The notes under the pieces were generated by a model that worked only from the letters and a program-made list of their open reading frames with translations, searched no databases and was not told where the DNA came from. DNA of 5,485 nt from Roseiflexaceae bacterium (lineage in GTDB: Bacteria; Chloroflexota; Chloroflexia; Chloroflexales; Roseiflexaceae). The stretch lies in NCBI GenBank assembly GCA_947462525.1, contig CANHPK010000140.1, forward strand, positions 1 to 5,485, read 5' to 3'. Position numbers and translations under genes: made by a program. Of the stretch, positions 1 to 5,485 are shown one piece after another; positions within the stretch are counted from its first letter, which is position 1, and the number at the start of each line of letters is the position of its first letter.

Positions 1-313
1 ATTGGTCCCGACCGATGTCGAGTACATGGCCGGTGCCGAGAACGTACTCCGCATTGCCGAGAAACGCCTGCCAGACCTCATCCGCTGGGCAGATCACATC
101 TACGTTGCAGCGGGGAGCCCAGTCGTTAGTGCATTGCGGCATATCATCCGGCAAACCCGCTTGCGTGCCGGCAAATCACTCACCGCAGTCGCGGTAACGC
201 TCCCCATGCCGTGTGCGAGTCAGTCGTGCCAGCAGTGCAGGGTCCAAACACGAAGCGGCCCGCGCTTGGCGTGCCAAGTCGGGCCGTGGTTTGATATGCA
301 GTCATTGGCCTGA
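1..313 (+). CDS. pyrK: PyrK-like dihydroorotate dehydrogenase electron-transfer subunit, C-terminal part (5' end outside window)
   Basis: Frame open from the window edge (first full codon at base 2) to TGA at 311-313, giving about 103 residues of a larger protein. The visible part fits the end of the ferredoxin-reductase-like NAD-binding domain (ADHIYVAAGSP, residues 30-40, where the family has the 'CGP' loop). A terminal [2Fe-2S] domain follows, with Cys at residues 71, 76, 79 and 91 (C-x4-C-x2-C-x11-C) and a GPWFD segment matching the family's GPVFD. In the known family, PyrK carries FAD and a [2Fe-2S] cluster and passes electrons from dihydroorotate dehydrogenase (PyrD) to NAD+ in cytoplasmic pyrimidine synthesis. 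Odd: the cluster loop reads CASQSCQQC, without the glycines usual in PyrK (CGxGxCxGC). The FAD domain lies outside the window, so a related flavodoxin-reductase-type subunit (for example sulfhydrogenase gamma) remains possible. Confidence 0.7.
   Translation, partial: LVPTDVEYMAGAENVLRIAEKRLPDLIRWADHIYVAAGSPVVSALRHIIRQTRLRAGKSLTAVAVTLPMPCASQSCQQCRVQTRSGPRLACQVGPWFDMQSLA
256..286. repeat. Strong inverted repeat (hairpin) inside the pyrK-like 3' end
   Basis: CGGCCCG (256-262) pairs exactly with CGGGCCG (280-286), and inside it CTTGGC (265-270) pairs exactly with GCCAAG (273-278). The two stems are separated by a 2-by-1 internal bulge (263-264 and 279), and the apex is only GT (271-272), so the last pairs probably open. 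That is 13 potential pairs in 31 bases. It lies inside coding sequence, over the codon of the last cluster cysteine, 24 bases before the stop codon. No T-run follows on either strand, so it is not a textbook intrinsic terminator. Confidence 0.6.
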
Positions 314-321
314 GTGCCAAT
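304..321. repeat. Small inverted repeat across the pyrK-like stop codon, possible weak terminator
   Basis: ATTGGC (304-309) and GCCAAT (316-321) are perfect reverse complements around a 6-base loop that contains the TGA stop. The site sits between two convergent genes, where a bidirectional terminator would be expected. There is no U-tract after it in either direction, so a terminator role is only a guess. Confidence 0.3.
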
Positions 322-327
322 CGTGCG

Positions 328-612
328 CTAGATGATAATCCCGCGCTTCCGGACTTCTTGTTGCTTTGCTTTGCGGAACAGTTCGTCATAATTGACACGG
401 CCCATCGAAATTTCGTAGCGCAATTTCGATTGCAGGAGCTCATGCAATTCACTATCGAGGCGTTCTTCTTGCATCAACTCGTCGGTCATGATTTCGACGA
501 TGGCCACACGCAATTCTGCATCGTCGGATTCGAACAACACCCCATCGGTGTCGGCCAATACATCGACCAGTTGCTCTGCATAGTGTGTGACTTTGCTCGG
601 TGAAATACGCAT
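328..612 (-). CDS. DUF507 family protein
   Basis: A 94-residue acidic, helical, soluble protein starting MRISPSKVTHYAEQL and ending EVRKRGIII. The start (conserved M-R-[IL]-S), the acidic middle (ESDDAELRVAIVEIMTDELM) and the EEMRKRG-like tail match my memory of DUF507, a bacterial family of unknown function. It has no signal peptide or membrane segment. The frame extends upstream to ATGs at 642 and 672. I chose ATG 610-612 because family similarity begins there and because the best promoter would place the transcript start near 666, inside the longer version. A GGGAAG at about 15 bases upstream is a distant ribosome site, so the 642 start is not excluded. It converges on the pyrK-like gene (14-base gap) and is divergent from the methyltransferase operon. 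I do not assign a function. Confidence 0.8.
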   Translation of the reverse strand: MRISPSKVTHYAEQLVDVLADTDGVLFESDDAELRVAIVEIMTDELMQEERLDSELHELLQSKLRYEISMGRVNYDELFRKAKQQEVRKRGIII

Positions 613-646
613 CCGTACGCTCGCATTCTTCCCGCTCGTCATGTAC

Positions 647-687
647 TTGTGAACACCAATGCGGGTAGGCATAGTCTATGTGGTAAT
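647..687 (+). promoter_or_regulatory. Weak candidate promoter region for the five-gene operon
   Basis: The only upstream space for the operon promoter is 613-721. Two weak options are visible. One is TTGTGA (647-652), 17 bases, CATAGT (670-675), with 4 of 6 matches each. The other is an extended -10, TG-T-GGTAAT (679-687), with no clear -35. Either would overlap the leftward promoter, so the divergent units could interfere with or co-regulate each other. Confidence 0.2.
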
Positions 688-701
688 CTGACATCCGTCA
701 A
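673..701 (-). promoter_or_regulatory. Predicted sigma70-type promoter for the DUF507 gene
   Basis: On the minus strand, TTGACG (plus 696-701, 5 of 6 to TTGACA) and TAGACT (plus 673-678, 4 of 6 to TATAAT) are separated by exactly 17 bases. Transcription would start near 666, leaving a leader of about 54 bases before ATG 612. This argues against ATG 672 as the start. Confidence 0.45.
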
Positions 702-721
702 TCATTCTGTCTGGGAGCATC

Positions 722-1495
722 ATGGAACGGCACGAATACGACACGATGGCACTCGTCGAACGCAATCATTGGTGGTATGTGGGGATGCGTCGGATTGCCG
801 CAACCCTGATTGCTCGCATCCCAACACCACGCCTGATTGTCGATGCCGGTTGTGGTACTGGCGGCAATCTGCGTTGGCTTGCCCAATACGGCAGGTGTAT
901 CGGCTTTGATATGAGTCCCGATGCACTTTCCTATGCGCACAACGCCGGTGACGACGTCTTGCAAGGGAGTATCGATGCCATCCCGGTCGCATCGGCCAGC
1001 GCTGATTTGGTCACGAGTTTTGATGTCATCTATCACCGAGCGGTGCGCGACGATGCGGCGGCAGTCCGTGAGTGTGCCCGCATTATCAAACCCGGCGGAT
1101 ACTTCTTGTTGCGCGTACCCGCCAACGATTGGCTCCGTGGCCATCACGATGAGCGCGTCCACACCGCGCGCCGATACAGACACACACAAGTGACGCAGCT
1201 CTGTGTACAAGCAGGTCTCGAGGTCAAGGTAATCAGTTATGCCAACACCGTGCTCTTCCCTGTTGCAGTGCTCCAGCGCATGCGCGAACACGGCAACGGC
1301 CAGCTTGACGCACAATCCGATTTGACTGCACCGTCACCAGTTGTCGATTTCATCGGGCGCGTCGCCCTGACCGTCGAATCTCGGTTGTTGGCAATTGGCG
1401 TGCGGATGCCCTATGGAGTATCATTAGTCTGCCTGGCGCAACGACCGCTGGCGCACACACAAGACGGAGTGCATGATGCTACAACAGCTGCTTGA
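722..1495 (+). CDS. Class I SAM-dependent methyltransferase (first of two)
   Basis: A 257-residue cytoplasmic protein. It has the Rossmann SAM-binding motif I DAGCGTGG (41-48), an acidic residue at the end of strand 2 (GFDMSP, D63), motif II ADLVTSFDVIYH (94-105) and motif III IKPGGYFLLRVP (122-133). This is a full Methyltransf_11-like core. The N-terminus NHWWYVGMRR (15-24) resembles the HWW-x-x-GRR leader of methyltransferases often found near glycosyltransferase and lipid/glycan genes. HDERVHTARRY (142-152) after the core is also typical of that group. The segment 171-187 is hydrophobic and may contact the membrane or substrate. GGGAG (713-717) lies 4 bases before the ATG. It is the first gene of the operon, and its end overlaps the next gene by 20-23 bases. 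The substrate is not predictable; small molecule, lipid or glycan is more likely than DNA or rRNA. Confidence 0.88.
   Translation: MERHEYDTMALVERNHWWYVGMRRIAATLIARIPTPRLIVDAGCGTGGNLRWLAQYGRCIGFDMSPDALSYAHNAGDDVLQGSIDAIPVASASADLVTSFDVIYHRAVRDDAAAVRECARIIKPGGYFLLRVPANDWLRGHHDERVHTARRYRHTQVTQLCVQAGLEVKVISYANTVLFPVAVLQRMREHGNGQLDAQSDLTAPSPVVDFIGRVALTVESRLLAIGVRMPYGVSLVCLAQRPLAHTQDGVHDATTAA
1466..1469 (+). promoter_or_regulatory. Ribosome binding site deciding the second methyltransferase start
   Basis: GGAG lies 3 bases before ATG 1473 and 6 bases before ATG 1476, so the second of the two adjacent ATGs is better placed. The site lies inside the end of the preceding gene, which suggests translational coupling. 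Confidence 0.5.
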
Positions 1496-2105
1496 CACAA
1501 TTGCACGGCAGCCGGCGGTATGGGACGCCTTTCGTTCTGTCGCCGAATTCGGGTTCACCGCAGACTACAAAGTCATCGAGCGCGAACTCAACCCCTTTGG
1601 TGGCGACCAACAGCGACGCTTTCTCGATTTTGGGTGTGGGACCGGCCAATTCGCACGGTGCTTCCCCGCTGATCGCTACTATGGCTTCGATATTGCCCCG
1701 CACTATGTCAGTCATGCCCGCCGCCAGACCCCACATCGCCTGTGCGTGATGAATGGCACTGCAGTAGGGTTTGCCAGCGATACATTCGACGCAGCCCTCA
1801 TCATGGGCGTCTTTCACCACCTCGATGACGCCACCGTCATCGCTTGCGTCCAAGAGCTCCATCGGATGCTTCGCCACAACGGCACGATTTTGATGCTCGA
1901 AGACATCCCCACCCAAAACCCACTCAATCTCGCCGGCCGCGCAATGCATTGGCTCGATCGTGGCGACAATATTCGCACCGTTGCGCACTATCAGCAGCTC
2001 ATGGAGCCATACTTTAGCATTCAACACAGTAGTACCATTTTGAGTGGTATTTGTGACCTTGGCGTCTATGTGATGACCCGCAACACCGCTCCCACGCACG
2101 CCTAG
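1476..2105 (+). CDS. Class I SAM-dependent methyltransferase (second of two)
   Basis: About 209 residues (210 if started at ATG 1473; the numbers here count from 1473). Motif I is LDFGCGTGQF (51-60), followed by GFDIAP (71-76, D73 probably contacting the SAM ribose), motif II DAALIMGVFHHLDD (106-119) and a motif III region LRHNGTILMLE (133-143). H-N-G-T replaces the usual K-P-G-G. The first 40 residues (AEFGFTADYKVIERELNPF) are a helical cap that may form the substrate side. The family is Methyltransf_11/25-like and soluble. Similarity to the preceding methyltransferase is limited to the SAM-binding core, so this is not a recent duplicate. It lies between that gene (20-base overlap) and the ABC ATPase (about 50 bases downstream). 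The substrate is unknown; a step on the same molecule as the first enzyme is a reasonable inference. Confidence 0.87.
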   Translation: MLQQLLDTIARQPAVWDAFRSVAEFGFTADYKVIERELNPFGGDQQRRFLDFGCGTGQFARCFPADRYYGFDIAPHYVSHARRQTPHRLCVMNGTAVGFASDTFDAALIMGVFHHLDDATVIACVQELHRMLRHNGTILMLEDIPTQNPLNLAGRAMHWLDRGDNIRTVAHYQQLMEPYFSIQHSSTILSGICDLGVYVMTRNTAPTHA

Positions 2106-2146
2106 CGCACTCGACCGACCATCGTGTGCCAATCCAGCACAGAATC

Positions 2147-2151
2147 GAGGG
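2147..2151 (+). promoter_or_regulatory. Ribosome binding site deciding the ABC ATPase start
   Basis: GAGGG lies 4 bases before GTG 2156. The upstream alternative GTG 2126 has no comparable site, and the ten residues it would add (MPIQHRIEGP) do not look like the family. The 2156 start gives the usual MIEFRSVSKSYG beginning. Confidence 0.55.
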
Positions 2152-2155
2152 TCCC

Positions 2156-3103
2156 GTGATCGAATTCCGCTCTGTCAGCAAATCCTATGGCAAAACGCAC
2201 GCGTTGGTGTCACTGTCGTGTGTCATTCCACGTGGTGCAACCGTCGGATTGATCGGCCCCAACGGTTCGGGCAAAACTACCGCGCTCCGGCTTTTGACGA
2301 CCCTCATTACCCCATCAAGCGGCGACATCATCGTCGACGGGATATCGGTGTGTGCGGATCCCACGCACGTGCGCCAACGCATCGGATACATGCCCGACAC
2401 CTTCGGCGTCTACGAGTCGATGACAGCCACCGAATACCTCGATTTTTATGCACGGTGCGGCACCATGGCGCCGGCGCAACGCAGCGCAATTATCCCGTCG
2501 ATGTTGGCGCGTGTCGGATTATCTGACGCCGCACAGACCGCAGTCATGAGCCTCTCACGCGGGATGGCCCAACGGCTCAGCCTCGGGCGCGCACTGCTCC
2601 ACAATCCCGACATTCTCGTGCTCGACGAGCCGGCCAGCGGCCTCGACCCGCGCGCACGTATCGAACTCCGGACCCTGCTGCACGCCCTCCACGACGAAGG
2701 CAAAACCATCTTCATCAGCTCGCACATCCTGTCAGATTTGGCAGACCTGTGCACGCATATGCTCATCCTCGAGCACGGCAAAACCGTTGCATACGATACA
2801 TTGGCAAACATGACCCGCTTCACGCAGCAGCAATCCATCAGCGTCGCACTGACCCATCCCGCACCAACAATCATCGACGTCGCAGCGACGTGTGGGTATA
2901 GCGCACATCAAACCGCGACTGATCTGTTGCGGTATGACCTGACCGGTAGCACCCACGCTGCCGACCGCGCAGCTTTGTTGCGTGCACTGCTCGCTGCCGA
3001 TATCGCAGTGCATACCTTCGCCCCCCAAGAAGCAGCACTCGAGCAGGCTTTTCTGCAGATGACCAGTACTGATCAACACATGCAGGAGACCCCCCATGCG
3101 TGA
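2156..3103 (+). CDS. ABC-2 type transporter ATP-binding protein
   Basis: A 315-residue ATPase. Visible motifs are Walker A GPNGSGKT (34-41), signature LSRGM (133-137, for LSGGQ), Walker B ILVLDE (153-158), D-loop SGLD (161-164) and the switch histidine in FISSH (H190). The Q-loop region reads GYMPD-x-FGVY (77-85), with Asp or Pro where the usual Gln stands. I recall the same pattern in a subgroup of ABC-2 ATPases, so it is probably lineage-typical and not damage. The C-terminal part (about 220-303, ending ALEQAFLQMT) fits the small DUF4162-like domain that ends many CcmA/DrrA/NatA-type ATPases. Its role would be to power the permease encoded next, at the cytoplasmic face. Its stop overlaps the permease start by 8 bases (ATGCGTGA), the usual translational coupling of such pairs. 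Export is the common direction for this class; the substrate is unknown. Confidence 0.93.
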   Translation: MIEFRSVSKSYGKTHALVSLSCVIPRGATVGLIGPNGSGKTTALRLLTTLITPSSGDIIVDGISVCADPTHVRQRIGYMPDTFGVYESMTATEYLDFYARCGTMAPAQRSAIIPSMLARVGLSDAAQTAVMSLSRGMAQRLSLGRALLHNPDILVLDEPASGLDPRARIELRTLLHALHDEGKTIFISSHILSDLADLCTHMLILEHGKTVAYDTLANMTRFTQQQSISVALTHPAPTIIDVAATCGYSAHQTATDLLRYDLTGSTHAADRAALLRALLAADIAVHTFAPQEAALEQAFLQMTSTDQHMQETPHA

Positions 3104-3956
3104 TATCAATCCCGTCCTGCTACGCGAATTGCGCGGCAGATTGCGTACTCCACGCTCGTATTGGCTGTTGTGCGGTGCGTTGTTTCTGGTCAGCAGCATC
3201 TCGCTACTCATCTACAGTGCCGAATACGCCTCGATGAACGGACAACCCACGTTTAATGGGAGTTCCGGCCACACCGTTTTTCTCTCTTTGGTCGTCACGG
3301 CCCTCGTCGTGGTCACCGCGATTGCACCCATCATGGCTGCCGGGAGCATTTCCGGTGAACGTGAACGGCAGACGTTTGATTTGATTGTCCTCACGCAGCT
3401 GCGCCCCATCGACATCGTTTTGGGCAAAACCGCTGCAACATTTGCCTATTGCCTGCTGTTTGTGACGGCATTAACACCGTTTATGGCGATTACCTTCCTC
3501 ATTGGCGGGGTCGACGTCGGTGAACTCGCCATGATGTATATCGTCATTATGTCGACTGCGCTCCTCTACACCTGCATCGGCGTCTACTGGTCGACACGGA
3601 CCCAGACGGCCATCACTGCTACGGGCTACGCGCTCGCGACCATCCTGGGTATGCTCTTGGTCCTTCCGGTATTGGTGCTCGTCCTCCCAGAGGTATTGCC
3701 TGGTTGGATCGCCGACAGCACGACCACATGGCGTCAGCTGATGCTCGCCATACACCCGTTCGCAACCATAATCTTCACCCAAGATGCGATCCGTACATCC
3801 ACTGTGTGGACCAATCAATACACCATCTTTGGCGTCACCATCGCGGGTCCTGCGATGTGGGTGATGTCGGTCGCGGTGTCGTGGTTTTGGAGCTGTGTGT
3901 GTAGTATTTTGAGCATTCGTCGGCTCACCCCTCCCACCAGCAAAGGAGCATCCTAG
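3096..3956 (+). CDS. ABC-2 type transporter permease
   Basis: A 286-residue membrane protein. The N-terminus NPVLLRELRGRLRTPR (5-20) is the amphipathic, positively charged segment usual before the first helix of this class. Hydrophobic segments at about 22-42, 60-84, 112-136, 143-165, 176-200 and 243-274 give six membrane spans. Between spans 2 and 3 lies SISGERERQTFDL (84-96), then IVLGK (107-111), a cytoplasmic coupling motif well known in ABC-2 permeases of the NatB/GldF-like group. AGGAG (3084-3088) is 7 bases before the ATG. Only one permease gene is present, so the working unit is probably two copies of this protein with two ATPases. The stop codon shares one base with the next start. 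The cargo cannot be deduced. Confidence 0.9.
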   Translation: MRDINPVLLRELRGRLRTPRSYWLLCGALFLVSSISLLIYSAEYASMNGQPTFNGSSGHTVFLSLVVTALVVVTAIAPIMAAGSISGERERQTFDLIVLTQLRPIDIVLGKTAATFAYCLLFVTALTPFMAITFLIGGVDVGELAMMYIVIMSTALLYTCIGVYWSTRTQTAITATGYALATILGMLLVLPVLVLVLPEVLPGWIADSTTTWRQLMLAIHPFATIIFTQDAIRTSTVWTNQYTIFGVTIAGPAMWVMSVAVSWFWSCVCSILSIRRLTPPTSKGAS

Positions 3957-5278
3957 TGCGCCATCTTCTGCTTTTCTGGGTGGTGCTCGGGCTCGCTGCG
4001 TGTGCCGCACTACCCGTACCCACGACACAACCGAGTGCCACCCCGGCGGCACTGGTCCCCACGCTCAATACAACACCAGATATCGACCCGACCGAACCTG
4101 CGCCTACCACGCAGCCGGTCACCCCTACCAGTGGCGCACAAACAGTGCCTACAGGGGGCGAGATTCTCGCCCTCAGTGGCGGGGATTTGGTTGGTGTATC
4201 GGTCGCAGATCAAAGCCGGCGTACCATCCTGAGCGGTGTTGCTGACTTTGTGGCTGCGCCGGACGGGCAGCGGATAGCGGCTATTCGTGGGCTTGGCGCT
4301 GCCGGAGAGCTATGGACCGTCTCCCGTGACGGCACCGCAGCACAACAACACACCGACGACCAACGCTCATTGGCAGGCATCGTCTGGCTCCCCGATAATA
4401 GCGGGATTGTGTATGCAGCCAGCACGACGGACAGTACCGATCGGTCGTCGTGGCTCGCTTGGGCGGCGTTTTGTCGGCAATCCACGATTATCAAACGCGT
4501 GTGGGATGACCCGCGTGAAATCCCAATGGGTGAGGGCTGCGATCCCGCCGTGTCACCCGATGGCAAACGCATTGCCTATGCAACCCGGCCGACCCGGAGC
4601 GACACATCGGCAGCTGACCCCGGCGAAACCGCCGGCAACACCATTCACCTCATCAACCTGGCAGGCCAAAACGGCTGGGATCCGGTCAGCGCCACCGGTG
4701 CCGAGCCTGGCCAACCCGGTCAAGGCCTTGTTGTCTATGGCCCCATCTGGTCGCGTGACAGCCGCCAGCTCATGGTCAGCGTGTTCATCGGCAATCGGGT
4801 CGAGACCGACATCAACTTGCTGACCCTCGTCGATGCGTCGACTGCCGCACAACTCCTCCTCGGGACATCGGCAGGTTGGAACCGAGCGGTCACACCATCG
4901 CCGGACGGATTAACATACAGCATCACAGCACAAAACACCGGCAACGCACGCGGTTCTATGGGCTGGGACACTTGGCAAACAACGGTTATGGATGTCGCTG
5001 GCACGCGCGAGATGTATCTGCCTGACGGAACGTACACTGCAACGGGCAACCCCGTCGGCGAGACATTGGTGCGCGGCCAATTTGCCGCCTGGCAGCCCGA
5101 CGGTCAGGCATTGGCGGTGGTATTGCCACCCGATTGGGACCCTGCCATCGCACCCAACGAAGACTATGGCCGCGTCGACGAACCCGGCGCGCTCTGGCTG
5201 TGGTCGGTGGGGGGGATCCCATCCGCACAAACAAGCTCGCCGATCGACGCAGGATCACCCATCCAATGGCTCCCCTAA
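3956..5278 (+). CDS. Lipoprotein with Pro/Thr-rich linker and WD40/TolB-like (PD40) beta-propeller
   Basis: A 440-residue secreted lipoprotein. The signal peptide is R2-H3, a hydrophobic stretch 4-12, and lipobox L-A-A-C with Cys16 as the predicted lipidated residue. Residues about 18-66 are rich in Pro and Thr and form a flexible stalk. The rest has six PDG-type motifs at 101-110, 145-154, 200-209, 266-276, 315-324 and 380-389 (APDGQRIAAI, SPDGKRIAYA, QPDGQALAVV and others). They are spaced about 40-65 residues apart, as in a six-bladed propeller. C173 and C195 could form a disulfide. The GTG start at 3956 overlaps the permease stop by one base, with AAAGGAG (3942-3948) 7 bases before it. 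Propellers of this type bind partners and are usually not enzymes. From its place at the end of an ABC operon I infer a surface accessory to the exporter, or a binding module for its product. No catalytic motif is seen. Confidence 0.85.
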   Translation: MRHLLLFWVVLGLAACAALPVPTTQPSATPAALVPTLNTTPDIDPTEPAPTTQPVTPTSGAQTVPTGGEILALSGGDLVGVSVADQSRRTILSGVADFVAAPDGQRIAAIRGLGAAGELWTVSRDGTAAQQHTDDQRSLAGIVWLPDNSGIVYAASTTDSTDRSSWLAWAAFCRQSTIIKRVWDDPREIPMGEGCDPAVSPDGKRIAYATRPTRSDTSAADPGETAGNTIHLINLAGQNGWDPVSATGAEPGQPGQGLVVYGPIWSRDSRQLMVSVFIGNRVETDINLLTLVDASTAAQLLLGTSAGWNRAVTPSPDGLTYSITAQNTGNARGSMGWDTWQTTVMDVAGTREMYLPDGTYTATGNPVGETLVRGQFAAWQPDGQALAVVLPPDWDPAIAPNEDYGRVDEPGALWLWSVGGIPSAQTSSPIDAGSPIQWLP

Positions 5279-5485
5279 TCGGGTGACCTCTGTCCATGGG
5301 TCGTTTTGCCCGGCCACGATGCGTTCTTGTGTGTACGGCGCTAACGCAAACGCCAGCCGCCAGCGCGGTGTTGCCGGCTCGAGGCGGACAATCCCGGCAC
5401 ACGCAAATTCGTGTTGCACGCCAGTAGCAGACCAGACGATCCAGGCCAAATCCGGTTGGTGTGCGACGAATGCAATGCTACGGTG
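5255..5485 (-). CDS. Unrecognised protein, C-terminal part (5' end outside window)
   Basis: A leftward frame open from the window edge to TGA (plus 5255-5257), encoding 76 visible residues that start HRSIAFVAHQPDLAWIVW and end TRLGEPLDG. It is the only plausible coding frame in 5279-5485, and its codon use (mostly G or C at third positions) resembles the neighbours. The composition (several Trp, alternating hydrophobic and polar residues such as FACAGIVRLEPATPRWRLAF) suggests beta structure. I do not recognise the family. It is convergent with the lipoprotein gene and overlaps its last 24 bases, leaving no room for a separate terminator. A spurious open frame over a short intergenic region is the alternative. 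Confidence 0.55.
   Translation of the reverse strand, partial: HRSIAFVAHQPDLAWIVWSATGVQHEFACAGIVRLEPATPRWRLAFALAPYTQERIVAGQNDPWTEVTRLGEPLDG

Noticed and set aside
406..433. Palindrome CGAAATTTCG (406-415) and a small GCAAT-TTCG-ATTGC hairpin (420-433)
   Set aside because: Short, inside the DUF507 coding region, and close to what chance gives; neither is placed where a regulatory role would be expected.
698..1315. Leftward open frame (205 codons) opposite the first methyltransferase
   Set aside because: Antisense to motif-bearing coding sequence, with no ribosome site or family resemblance.
1479..2132. Long leftward open frame (217 codons) opposite the second methyltransferase
   Set aside because: The plus frame carries clear SAM-binding motifs; the antisense product has no recognisable domain and is a by-product of GC-rich codon structure.
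3471..4052. Leftward open frame (193 codons) opposite the permease end and lipoprotein start
   Set aside because: His/Arg/Asp-rich product typical of an antisense shadow; it crosses two well-supported genes.
5268..5320. Possible terminator after the lipoprotein stop codon
   Set aside because: Only 3-4 base stems (for example CCC/GGG around the stop) and no T-run; not supportable as a terminator.
4986..5402. Leftward open frame (138 codons) over the lipoprotein 3' end and the right edge
   Set aside because: Arg- and Cys-rich composition without motif; the competing leftward frame 5255-5485 is open to the edge and has more natural composition.
1..5485. tRNA, rRNA, CRISPR array, insertion sequence, integrase or attachment site
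   Set aside because: No cloverleaf-like segment, regularly spaced repeats, transposase motifs or terminal repeats seen on reading both strands.

Overview
The window is compact, moderately GC-rich bacterial chromosome with almost no non-coding DNA. It holds eight protein-coding genes, two of them cut by the window edges. I see no tRNA, rRNA, CRISPR array, insertion sequence or integrase. The ABC ATPase carries a GYMPD-x-FGVY segment, its permease has an S-I-SGERERQTFDL motif, and a Pro/Thr-rich beta-propeller lipoprotein follows. This combination is what I would expect from a filamentous Chloroflexota (Chloroflexia) genome. The taxonomic guess is inference from protein style, not from a marker gene.

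Left part (1-721): the 3' end of a pyrK-like gene (electron-transfer subunit of dihydroorotate dehydrogenase, with a four-cysteine [2Fe-2S] motif) reads rightward. It stops 14 bases from the end of a leftward DUF507-family gene. Two inverted repeats lie at this convergent junction, a strong one inside the pyrK-like tail and a small one across its stop codon. The DUF507 gene and the following operon are divergent and share a short intergenic region. A good leftward sigma70-type promoter lies there (TTGACG, 17 bases, TAGACT).

Central part (722-5278): five rightward genes overlap or nearly touch and look like one operon. They are two different class I SAM-dependent methyltransferases, an ABC-2 type ATPase, a six-helix ABC-2 permease, and a lipoprotein with a Pro/Thr-rich linker and six WD40/TolB-like (PD40) motifs. 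The last two junctions are translationally coupled (8-base and 1-base overlaps), each with a clear Shine-Dalgarno site. The ATPase and permease probably form a (homodimeric) membrane exporter, and the lipoprotein is an extracytoplasmic accessory. The methyltransferases may modify the exported molecule or a lipid/glycan precursor. The substrate cannot be told from sequence.

Right edge (5255-5485): a leftward reading frame open to the window edge converges on the lipoprotein gene and overlaps its last 24 bases. I do not recognise its family.
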